A DNA stretch of 5,585 nucleotides, taken from Ignavibacteria bacterium. Its GTDB lineage: Bacteria > Bacteroidota > Ignavibacteria > Ignavibacteriales > Ignavibacteriaceae. Made by a program: the position numbers and the translations under genes. Location: positions 1 through 5,585 of the forward strand of contig JAOTUT010000125.1 of assembly GCA_029863735.1 (NCBI GenBank), read 5' to 3'. Of the stretch, positions 1 through 5,585 are shown in pieces (within the stretch, counting starts at the first letter, position 1; each line of letters opens with the position of its first letter). The notes beneath the pieces are model-generated. The model searched no databases. It was not told the DNA's origin and saw only the letters and a list, made by a program, of their open reading frames with translations.

Positions 1-139
1 TTCCTCCAGCTTCTCCTTCTGAGTATTTTATCAAGCTTTTAATTTCCGAATTTGGAAATATAGAAGTGTAGAAATTTATCGCTTCTTCTGCCTTTCCGCA
101 TTGATCACCCACAAATGTTAGAAATGCTGTTGTTTTCAT
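1..139 (-). CDS. VOC superfamily protein (PhnB-like / '3-demethylubiquinone-9 3-methyltransferase' fold family), N-terminal fragment
   Basis: Only the first 46 codons lie in the window; the gene continues past the left edge. It starts at the ATG at 139-137 with MKTTAFLTFVGDQCGKAEEA, followed by an INFYTSIFPNSEI stretch and a Gly/Glu-rich turn. This is the typical first beta-alpha unit of small vicinal-oxygen-chelate proteins: a strand (FLTFVG), a helix with the AINFY pattern, then 'FPNSEI'. The family is often misnamed as a ubiquinone methyltransferase or PhnB. Members are cytosolic and mostly of unknown substrate, and the methyltransferase name should not be taken literally. Metal ligands cannot be judged because most of the protein is missing. 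The leader just before the ATG is A/T-rich without a Shine-Dalgarno sequence. A separate promoter is suspected in the spacer upstream, so the gene is probably not strictly dependent on hemL transcription. Family recognition is good; function is unknown. Confidence 0.85.
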   Translation of the reverse strand, partial: MKTTAFLTFVGDQCGKAEEAINFYTSIFPNSEIKSLIKYSEGEAGG

Positions 140-199
140 TTTTTTAAAATTTAGTTAAAACGAAATTTTTCATATCGAATTACTGCCAACTTGTTTATA

Positions 200-259
200 C
201 CAGCCATAAAACAACACATATACAACAAATTTCTGCTGGCTTTGCGCCATAAATGGCTG
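200..259 (-). repeat. Cluster of short inverted repeats (GCCA/TGGC core) in the hemL-VOC spacer
   Basis: In the 187-base spacer 140-326, plus-strand positions 201-207 (CAGCCAT) are exactly complementary to 253-259 (ATGGCTG), a 7-base inverted repeat with a 45-base loop. Within it are shorter pairs: CCAGC 200-204 with GCTGG 235-239, TGGC 237-240 with GCCA 246-249, and GCCA 246-249 with TGGC 254-257. Several of these exclude each other, because they share arms. If transcribed as the leader of the VOC gene, the RNA could fold in alternative ways; the sites could equally be protein-binding half-sites. There is no run of T after any stem on the minus strand, so none looks like an intrinsic terminator for hemL. 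The rest of the spacer is AT-rich with no recognisable gene. The repeats are visible; any role is inference. Confidence 0.35.
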
Positions 260-274
260 TATTTATTTCTTTCA

Positions 275-307
275 CAAACATAAAAAAATATCATTATAAA
301 TCATCAA
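275..307 (-). promoter_or_regulatory. Candidate Bacteroidota-type promoter for the VOC gene
   Basis: On the minus strand, positions 282-275 read TATGTTTG, a full match to the Bacteroidota -7 consensus TAnnTTTG. A TTG at 307-305 lies 22 bases upstream, near the spacing expected for the -33 element. It sits just downstream of the hemL stop codon and would start transcription near 268. That would give a leader of roughly 130 bases containing the inverted repeats at 200-259. The motif is short and the region AT-rich, so a chance match is possible. Confidence 0.3.
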
Positions 308-326
308 GTGACGAATTGATAATAGA

Positions 327-1619
327 TTACTTTAAAATAGCCAACAATGATTCTTTATGTGCCTTAATTGTCTTATCCAAATCTTCCTTGTTATGAGCCG
401 TAGAAACAAACAAAGCTTCGAACTGCGCAGGCGCAAGATAATTTCCTCGATTCAGCATTTCGTGAAAATATTTACCGTAAAGATTTGTATCAGAACTTAC
501 AGCAGATTTAAAATCATCAACAGGTTCTTCAGTAAAGAACATACACATCATCGAACCAACTCTGTTCATCGCATAATTTTTTCCAACGGATTTTAGATTC
601 TCTTTCAATCCGTTTTCAAGATAAGAGGATTTTTCTTCCAGCTCATTGTAAATGCCAGGATTATTTTTGATATATTTTAATGCCGCGTATCCAGCAGCCA
701 TCGCTAAAGGATTTCCACTCAATGTCCCCGCCTGGTAAACAGGACCACTCGGAGCTATTTTCTCCATTATTTCTTTTTTCCCGCCAAAAGCACCGACGGG
801 CAATCCGCCGCCAATAATTTTTCCGAAAGTTGAAAGATCTGGTTTTATACCAAGCACTTCCTGAGCGCCACCAGCAGCAACTCTGAAGCCCGTCATCACT
901 TCATCAAATATCAAAACAATTTTTTCTTCATCACAGATTGCACGGAGTTCTTTAATGAAAGCATCATTTGCTTTTACTACACCCATATTACCGGCAATTG
1001 GCTCAATGATTACAGCAGCGATTTCATTTTTGTTTGAAGAAACTAATTTTTTAATTGAGTTAATATCATTGTAATCCGCAAGCAAAGTATCAGCTGCATT
1101 TCCTTTTGTAATTCCTGGAGAAGTAGGAACTCCCAATGTTAGAGCACCAGAACCAGCTTTTATCAAAAAGTAATCTGCATGCCCGTGATAACAACCTTCA
1201 AATTTGATAAACTTTTCTCTTCCTGTATAACCACGTGCTACTCGTATTGCACTCATTGTTGCTTCGGTTCCGCTGTTTACCATTCTTACCATTTCAACCG
1301 AAGGGACAAGGTCAAGTATTAATTTTGCCATGTCTACTTCGAGTGCTGTTGGTGCGCCAAAGCTTGTTCCGTTATCGATTGCTTTTAATAGCGACTCTTT
1401 AATAAACGATGGATTATGTCCAAATAGATGTGGCCCCCAGCTTCCAATGTAATCGATGTATTCGTTACCATCCACATCCCAAAATTTTGAACCTTTTCCC
1501 TTTGTGATAAATAAAGGATCTCCACCAACAGATTTAAATGCTCTAACGGGCGAGTTTACTCCACCTGGAATATATTTTCTTGCTTCTTCGAAAAGTTGTT
1601 TGCTTTTATCTGTGCCCAT
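327..1619 (-). CDS. hemL: Glutamate-1-semialdehyde 2,1-aminomutase (HemL)
   Basis: This cytosolic PLP enzyme converts glutamate-1-semialdehyde to 5-aminolevulinate, the last step of the C5 route into heme and other tetrapyrroles, taking its substrate from glutamyl-tRNA reductase. At 430 residues it has the usual family length (E. coli about 426). Signature features in order: IPGGVNSPVRAF near residues 17-28; SWGP at 60-63; NSGTEA at 115-120, binding the PLP phosphate; YHGHAD at 144-149; the mobile active-site loop GSGALTLGVPTSPG at 156-169; EPIAGNMG at 206-213; FDEVMTGFR at 238-246, with D239 facing the PLP ring nitrogen; and STFGKIIGGGLPVGA at 263-277, with K267 as the Schiff-base lysine. 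QAGTLSGNP follows at 296-304. The ATG gives the standard N-terminus, and only 18 A/T-rich bases without a Shine-Dalgarno sequence separate it from the nucleotidase stop. It is probably cotranscribed with that gene. No key residue is missing. Confidence 0.97.
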   Translation of the reverse strand: MGTDKSKQLFEEARKYIPGGVNSPVRAFKSVGGDPLFITKGKGSKFWDVDGNEYIDYIGSWGPHLFGHNPSFIKESLLKAIDNGTSFGAPTALEVDMAKLILDLVPSVEMVRMVNSGTEATMSAIRVARGYTGREKFIKFEGCYHGHADYFLIKAGSGALTLGVPTSPGITKGNAADTLLADYNDINSIKKLVSSNKNEIAAVIIEPIAGNMGVVKANDAFIKELRAICDEEKIVLIFDEVMTGFRVAAGGAQEVLGIKPDLSTFGKIIGGGLPVGAFGGKKEIMEKIAPSGPVYQAGTLSGNPLAMAAGYAALKYIKNNPGIYNELEEKSSYLENGLKENLKSVGKNYAMNRVGSMMCMFFTEEPVDDFKSAVSSDTNLYGKYFHEMLNRGNYLAPAQFEALFVSTAHNKEDLDKTIKAHKESLLAILK

Positions 1620-1637
1620 AATTTTTTGCGATTGTTT

Positions 1638-3458
1638 TTACTGAGTTGGTTCTTCTGATTTAGTCTCAACCGGAGAATGTTTTCGGTGGAACAGTATCTC
1701 ATAATCTCTTGCTTTGGCATCACTCCACCAACTATCTGGCACCATTTTAATGTTTCCAATAATCAAGGGATGTATAATTTTTTTATCTTTTATCCACCGC
1801 ATCAGGTTATATCTTATATCATGATCAGTTGATTTGATAATTCTTTCTGGTAACTCTTCCGGTGAAATTCCAGCTCCACGCGTTAATAATCCTCCGCCCC
1901 CACTTCCACGGTATGAATTTATTGCAACCGTGTAAGTCTTATCAAAGTCGAATGGCGTCCCGTCACTCAATTTGGTAATGTTCACGCGATCACCTGCAGG
2001 TTGTGAAATATCAACTGTATAATTAATTCCTGCAGCGGAAGAAAAGTTATAATATACTTCTTCCAATTCGGGCGAGCCAGTTCTTGAGGAATATTTGATG
2101 CTGCCGTCCTCATTATGTTTAAAACGTAAAAGATCATCTGATTCATTTGACATTTGATTAAACCAGTTGCCGAACGAGTATTCAAGATAATCCCTGATTT
2201 CTTCTCCGGTCAAGCTCATTGTATATAAATAGTTTTCGTAATGATAAAGCTTGAACAATTCCTTTATTTTTATCCATCCGCTATCGATTGTTGCGTTAAA
2301 TGAAAGTGGTGAGGCAAAGGAAATATCAGCACCGGTTATTTCAAGTTGAGCCGTATGGATAAGGTCCACGAATTCCGATGGACCGAATAAAGATTCACTG
2401 GAAGAAATAGACTTTGTGATTTGTCCAAGAGGTGTTTCAGTGAAGTTTTTAACAATGTTTAGGTCCATCAGGAACTTACTCATAAAGTGATCGTCGGCCA
2501 TGTAATTTTTTGTTTCTACAATTTCGCCCAATACATTTTTACGGATCCATTTCCCCCCAACGCTGTCAAAATCCATTTCGATGTTGGCAACAGCAATTGA
2601 TCTTGCCCTGGACAAGGGACCAACAATCAGAACACTATCCCCATCTTCATTTTCTATTTTAAAATTCCATCCGGCATGGTCGTGTCCTACAAAAACAACA
2701 TCAAAGCCAGGAACTCTTTCTGCAACAAGCTGAGAAGCATTTTCATTTTTGTATGTATCTTCGTCTTCATCATTATAAGTGAATTCTACTCCGGAATGAA
2801 AAAGCCCAATTAGCAAGTCTGGTTTTTCCTTTTCCTGAATTATCGGAACCCACTTTTCTGCAAATTCTATCATGTCTTCAAACTCAAGTCCTTTCCATAA
2901 AAATTCCGGAAGCCAGCTTGGAACAGAGGGCGTAATCAATCCGAGCACGGCTATTTTTATTCCGCCTCGTTCAATTATGGTGTAAGGTTCAAAATAGGGT
3001 TCGTCTGTTTCTGTATTAATTGCATTCGCAGCAAGCCAGGGAAAATTTATTTCCCTTCTGAATTTATCGTAAACATCGTGACCAGTTTCAATATCGTGGT
3101 TGCCAATGGTTGCAGCATCATAATTCATATAATTCATAGCATCAGCGTAAATATTTATTTGCGTCGTATCTATATAATTATAATAATAAGCCATTGGATC
3201 TCCCTGAAGCATATCCCCGTTGTCCAGCAAAATTACTTCCTGGCCCGGCACCCTTTTCTCTTTAAGCACATAAGTATGAACCCGAGCAAGAGAACCCCTT
3301 GTCTCCTGGTTGTTGATCAAATCATAAGCAACAAGCGCTCCGTGGACATCGCTCGTTTCAATTATTTTTAGATTAATTGTTTGTGCTGTAAGAAATGAAA
3401 AAGGCAGCATGACAAGTAAAAAAGAAATCAGAACTTTAAGGCGGTTTTTATTGAACAT
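1638..3458 (-). CDS. Exported metallophosphoesterase / 5'-nucleotidase (UshA/CpdB superfamily)
   Basis: A 606-residue two-domain nucleotidase, probably periplasmic. Residues 1 to about 25 are a Sec signal peptide: basic MFNKNRLK, a hydrophobic core, then FLTA before Q26; no lipobox cysteine is seen. The metallophosphatase domain shows all dinuclear-metal motifs: SDVHG (D37, H39), LDNGDMLQGD (D82), GNHD (N120, H121), LFHSG (H221) and GHDHAG (H259, H261). The C-terminal 5'-nucleotidase domain, about 343-565, has the substrate-stacking candidates Y407 (LYHYEN) and Y516 (NSYRGSGGGG). The INYTVDISQPAGDR stretch and the NSYRGSGGGG loop resemble 2',3'-cyclic-nucleotide 2'-phosphodiesterase/3'-nucleotidase (CpdB) more than UshA. 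GHDH, rather than the GHSQ of UshA, points the same way. It likely releases nucleosides and phosphate from extracytoplasmic nucleotides; exact specificity cannot be read. An acidic insert (NDEDED, 229-234) and a charged tail after about 575 are minor oddities. A promoter candidate lies about 35 bases upstream, and hemL follows after 18 bases. Confidence 0.93.
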   Translation of the reverse strand: MFNKNRLKVLISFLLVMLPFSFLTAQTINLKIIETSDVHGALVAYDLINNQETRGSLARVHTYVLKEKRVPGQEVILLDNGDMLQGDPMAYYYNYIDTTQINIYADAMNYMNYDAATIGNHDIETGHDVYDKFRREINFPWLAANAINTETDEPYFEPYTIIERGGIKIAVLGLITPSVPSWLPEFLWKGLEFEDMIEFAEKWVPIIQEKEKPDLLIGLFHSGVEFTYNDEDEDTYKNENASQLVAERVPGFDVVFVGHDHAGWNFKIENEDGDSVLIVGPLSRARSIAVANIEMDFDSVGGKWIRKNVLGEIVETKNYMADDHFMSKFLMDLNIVKNFTETPLGQITKSISSSESLFGPSEFVDLIHTAQLEITGADISFASPLSFNATIDSGWIKIKELFKLYHYENYLYTMSLTGEEIRDYLEYSFGNWFNQMSNESDDLLRFKHNEDGSIKYSSRTGSPELEEVYYNFSSAAGINYTVDISQPAGDRVNITKLSDGTPFDFDKTYTVAINSYRGSGGGGLLTRGAGISPEELPERIIKSTDHDIRYNLMRWIKDKKIIHPLIIGNIKMVPDSWWSDAKARDYEILFHRKHSPVETKSEEPTQ

Positions 3459-3493
3459 ATTTTTTAATTGAAAATGAGAGTAAAAATTGATGG

Positions 3494-3501
3494 CAAAGTT
3501 A
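3494..3501 (-). promoter_or_regulatory. Candidate Bacteroidota-type -7 element for the nucleotidase-hemL unit
   Basis: The 94-base spacer between the aminotransferase stop and the nucleotidase ATG contains, on the minus strand at 3501-3494, TAACTTTG followed by CC. This matches the Bacteroidota -7 consensus TAnnTTTG. Transcription would start near 3488, leaving a leader of about 30 bases. No good TTG/TTTG is found at the expected -33 distance; the nearest is a TCTG at 3530-3527, slightly too far. No intrinsic terminator precedes it, so readthrough from the upstream pair remains possible. The motif is seen directly; activity is inferred. Confidence 0.45.
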
Positions 3502-3552
3502 ATGATAATTCATTTTTTATCTGAGGCAGAATATTATTTAGAAAGATTTAGT

Positions 3553-4848
3553 TCAGAGCGATTTAGCCCAATCAACAATTGCTCTGGCGCCTTCCAGCAT
3601 ATGAGAGCAAAACGTGTTGAAAAACTCATCTGGCAAAGGATCTTCTGGACGAATAATTTCTGCTGCGGCCAGCACTTTTGCACCATCAAAATCAACATAT
3701 GAAAGACGGGCCGTATACTCCTCCTCTGGTCTGCCAAAAACGCTTCCCGGTAAAAGAGCTACACCAGCGTCTTCCAGCAATCTGGAAGTTAAGTCCAGGC
3801 CAGTAAAAATGTTTTTAGATTTTAGCTTATCTGAATAATTATTGAAGTTGATAAAAAGATAAAAAGCACCTTCGGGCTCGGGACTGTCAATACCACCGCT
3901 GGAAAGTATGTTGCGAACTTGCATTCCTAAAGCAGTTAAGATTTTACGAGCGTTCCAGAGGTATCTTTCTATTTCTATTCCTCCATTAAAAGCCTTGATT
4001 GCAGCGTATTGAATGGGTGCACTTGTAGAAGTAAAAGTTTCACTTGCAACCACGGCCATCCCGTCCAATAATCCAGCAAGCGAATCCGGAAAAGTAAATG
4101 TGCCCAATCTCCATCCTCCAGCACCGCACCACTTACTCAGTCCGCCCGAGATAATAGTTCCTTCCGGATAAAAGCGGGCAATTGAACAATGGTCTCCTTT
4201 AAAATTAAGCTCACCATAAATCTCATCTGAAAGAAGAATAACACGGTACCTTCTGGCAACATCTGCAAGTTCCTGAAGCTCTTCGCAGCTGTATGATACG
4301 CCGGTTGGATTTGAAGGATAATTAAGAATAACAATTCGGGGTTTGTAGTTGTCATTTTCACAAATCTTATGAAGTTCTTCTGGAAGCAGATGCCACTTAT
4401 TTTTTTCTTTAGTTTTTATCCAGGCAATTTGTCTCCCAATAATTTTTGCCTGTGGTGCATACGAAACCCAGCTTGGAGTTGGGATTACCAATTCCCCATA
4501 ATAAACAAACTGCAATAGAAACATTAACTCTTTAGATCCGGGACCAATCAGCACGCTATTGGCACCGCAATGAATGTCATTTCTTCGTGAGTGATATTCT
4601 GCGACAGCTTCTCTTAAAGGTTTTAATCCCTTGACTTCTAGATAGTCTTTTTGAAATGCATTTATGCGTAGCTCATCAACAACTACCTTGGGAACAGGAA
4701 ACGGTGATTGTCCGAGCCCAAATTTATAAACTTTTTTTCCCTGCTGCTTAAGTTTATTTGATAGCTCATTAATGTGAAGGGTGGCCGACAAAGGCATACC
4801 TCTTACATTCAGATTAAGACTGAGATCGAAGGAATTGTTGCTTTGCAT
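3553..4848 (-). CDS. Fold-type I PLP-dependent aminotransferase (class I/II), substrate unknown
   Basis: A 431-residue cytosolic aminotransferase of the aspartate/aromatic aminotransferase superfamily. Visible landmarks: the N-terminal GLGQSPFPVP at 44-53; GPGSKE at 102-107, in the PLP phosphate-binding region; PSWVSY at 125-130, with W127 at the ring-stacking position; NYPSNPTG at 176-183 (N180); LSDEIYG at 206-212 (D208 and Y211 contacting the PLP ring); SGGLSKWCGAGGWRLG at 234-249, with K239 as Schiff-base lysine and R247 for phosphate; and TARLSYV at 379-385, with R381 as the likely alpha-carboxylate clamp. All catalytic residues are present, so it should be active. The start is the ATG 4 bases after the stop of the KamA-like gene; the residues before M18 (LNLNVRG) look like genuine family sequence, which supports this start. 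The tight junction suggests cotranscription and coupled translation, so it probably acts on the product or precursor of the aminomutase-like enzyme. The amino donor and acceptor cannot be deduced. Confidence 0.92.
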   Translation of the reverse strand: MQSNNSFDLSLNLNVRGMPLSATLHINELSNKLKQQGKKVYKFGLGQSPFPVPKVVVDELRINAFQKDYLEVKGLKPLREAVAEYHSRRNDIHCGANSVLIGPGSKELMFLLQFVYYGELVIPTPSWVSYAPQAKIIGRQIAWIKTKEKNKWHLLPEELHKICENDNYKPRIVILNYPSNPTGVSYSCEELQELADVARRYRVILLSDEIYGELNFKGDHCSIARFYPEGTIISGGLSKWCGAGGWRLGTFTFPDSLAGLLDGMAVVASETFTSTSAPIQYAAIKAFNGGIEIERYLWNARKILTALGMQVRNILSSGGIDSPEPEGAFYLFINFNNYSDKLKSKNIFTGLDLTSRLLEDAGVALLPGSVFGRPEEEYTARLSYVDFDGAKVLAAAEIIRPEDPLPDEFFNTFCSHMLEGARAIVDWAKSL

Positions 4849-4852
4849 TAAT

Positions 4853-5585
4853 TTATTCGTAATCTATCTCAATTTCGTCAGGTTTTAGGATTTTTTCAAG
4901 CTCATCCTGAAAGAAAAATTTCTCTTCGCCAAACGCAGGCTTAAGATCCGTGTACCAAAGTGCTTGGTCATCATATTCTGCAAAGAAGGGCCTGGCAGCC
5001 CAATCGGGATTTCGCCCCTGTATCATTCTCAGTGTAATTATTTTTTGATTGGCAACCTCACTAATACCAAGAACCTGTACTTTACCGGGAAGAGCAGACA
5101 TACTCGGTCCTCGTACGGTCCTGCAGATTCCACTTACTGATTGATAGGCTTCTCTGAAAAGTTGCCACGCATCAACCAGTGGGATCGAAAAATAATGCTG
5201 GGCTCCGGTATTACGTGCAACAAACATGTAATATGGAACACATCCCAGCTCAACCTGCTTTTTCCACATATCAGACCAAACCTTGGGATCATCGTTAATG
5301 TGTTTAAGAACGGGAGACTGAGTTCGGATAACAGCCCCACTATCCAGAACCCTCCTGATAGCAGTAGCAACAGCTTCTCCTTCGAGCTCAACAGAGTGGT
5401 TGAAGTGTGCCATAAAAGCCAGATGCTTTCCAGCTTTTCTTACGTCTTCAAATAATCTTAGGAGATCGTCTGCATCATCATCTGTAATAAATCTGTTTGG
5501 CCAGTAGCCAAGTGCTTTTGTTCCTATTCTTATGTTTCTGAGATTTTCAATATTAGATTCGATCAACGGTCGTAGGTAATACTCA
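4853..5585 (-). CDS. KamA-type radical SAM protein (lysine 2,3-aminomutase family), C-terminal part, 5' end outside window
   Basis: The reading frame is open to the right edge; 243 residues are visible, beginning EYYLRPLIES. It matches the C-terminal half of KamA-type aminomutases, which use S-adenosylmethionine, a [4Fe-4S] cluster and PLP to move an amino group from C2 to C3. Visible motifs, numbered in the fragment: IRIGTKALGYWPNRF (18-32), HFNHS (60-64), RTQSPVLKHIND (87-98), PYYMFVARNTGAQHYF (117-132), and SGICRTVRGPSMSALPGK (151-168), with K168 aligning to the PLP lysine of lysine 2,3-aminomutase. In an ungapped hand alignment, the two lysine-binding aspartates of the clostridial enzyme (Asp293, Asp330) fall on R124 and S161. 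It is therefore probably not a lysine enzyme; an anionic or other amino acid is possible. The CxxxCxxC cluster motif must lie upstream and cannot be checked. The aminotransferase follows after 4 bases. Family is confident; substrate unknown. Confidence 0.9.
   Translation of the reverse strand, partial: EYYLRPLIESNIENLRNIRIGTKALGYWPNRFITDDDADDLLRLFEDVRKAGKHLAFMAHFNHSVELEGEAVATAIRRVLDSGAVIRTQSPVLKHINDDPKVWSDMWKKQVELGCVPYYMFVARNTGAQHYFSIPLVDAWQLFREAYQSVSGICRTVRGPSMSALPGKVQVLGISEVANQKIITLRMIQGRNPDWAARPFFAEYDDQALWYTDLKPAFGEEKFFFQDELEKILKPDEIEIDYE

Noticed and set aside
246..257. GCCATAAATGGC palindrome as a terminator for hemL
   Set aside because: The hairpin stem is about 4 bp and no T-run follows on the minus strand; it is kept only as part of the inverted-repeat cluster.
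357..596. 79-codon plus-strand ORF opposite the hemL 3' end
   Set aside because: It is antisense to conserved HemL sequence, with no initiation signal or recognisable domain.
1556..1759. 67-codon minus-strand ORF bridging the nucleotidase 3' end and hemL 5' end
   Set aside because: It overlaps two confidently assigned genes in another frame, and its product shows no family features.
3078..3371. 97-codon plus-strand ORF opposite the nucleotidase N-terminal region
   Set aside because: The opposite strand encodes the conserved metal-binding motifs. The plus-strand product is low-complexity Ile/His-rich and is a shadow frame.
3520..3535. Possible terminator hairpin (TCTG-CCT-CAGA) after the aminotransferase stop
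   Set aside because: The stem has only 4 pairs with a 3-base loop, and on the minus strand it is followed by A residues rather than T residues, so it does not fit an intrinsic terminator.
5141..5455. 104-codon plus-strand ORF opposite the KamA-like gene
   Set aside because: It lies wholly antisense to a well-conserved coding region, and its translation resembles no family I recognise.
5564..5566. Possible TTG start codon of a 237-residue protein at 5566
   Set aside because: The frame stays open upstream to the edge and encodes EYYLRP, which fits the family sequence before LIESNIE. The family's radical SAM motif is also still missing, so the TTG is an internal leucine codon of a gene cut by the window.
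1..5585. Mobile elements, CRISPR arrays, tRNA or rRNA genes, toxin-antitoxin or defence genes
   Set aside because: Nearly all sequence is occupied by five metabolic genes. The two spacers (94 and 187 bases) show no tandem repeat-spacer pattern, transposase ends or cloverleaf.

Overview
The window is a chromosome-type stretch with every recognisable gene on the minus strand, so transcription runs from high to low coordinates. It is AT-rich, and no start codon has a convincing Shine-Dalgarno sequence; the leaders are A/T-rich instead. Two spacers carry a perfect match to the Bacteroidota-type -7 promoter element TAnnTTTG. The C5-type heme enzyme HemL and a signal peptide ending in ...LTAQT also fit. 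Together these suggest the Bacteroidota/Ignavibacteriota/Chlorobiota group; this is an inference, and no taxonomic marker gene is present.

Layout in transcription order. (i) 5585-4853: the C-terminal ~243 residues of a KamA-type (lysine 2,3-aminomutase family) radical SAM protein, whose start and [4Fe-4S] cluster motif lie beyond the window. (ii) 4848-3553: a complete fold-type I PLP aminotransferase, only 4 bases after the previous stop. (iii) A 94-base spacer with a TAACTTTG promoter candidate. (iv) 3458-1638: an exported metallophosphoesterase/5'-nucleotidase of the UshA/CpdB superfamily. (v) 1619-327: hemL, glutamate-1-semialdehyde 2,1-aminomutase, 18 bases after the nucleotidase stop. 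(vi) A 187-base spacer with a second promoter candidate and a cluster of short inverted repeats. (vii) 139-1: the first 46 codons of a VOC-superfamily (PhnB-like) protein that runs off the left edge.

The genes probably form three transcription units: aminomutase-like plus aminotransferase; nucleotidase plus hemL; and the VOC gene. HemL makes 5-aminolevulinate for tetrapyrroles in the cytosol. The nucleotidase would salvage nucleotides outside the inner membrane. No functional link between these two is evident.

The most interesting unit is the aminomutase/aminotransferase pair. By hand alignment to lysine 2,3-aminomutase, the presumed PLP lysine is kept, but the two aspartates that grip the side-chain amino group of lysine are replaced by Arg and Ser. 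This argues against lysine as substrate and hints at an acidic or otherwise different amino acid. It is a candidate small beta-amino-acid pathway, not a demonstrated one. There is no sign of a mobile element, CRISPR array, tRNA or rRNA.
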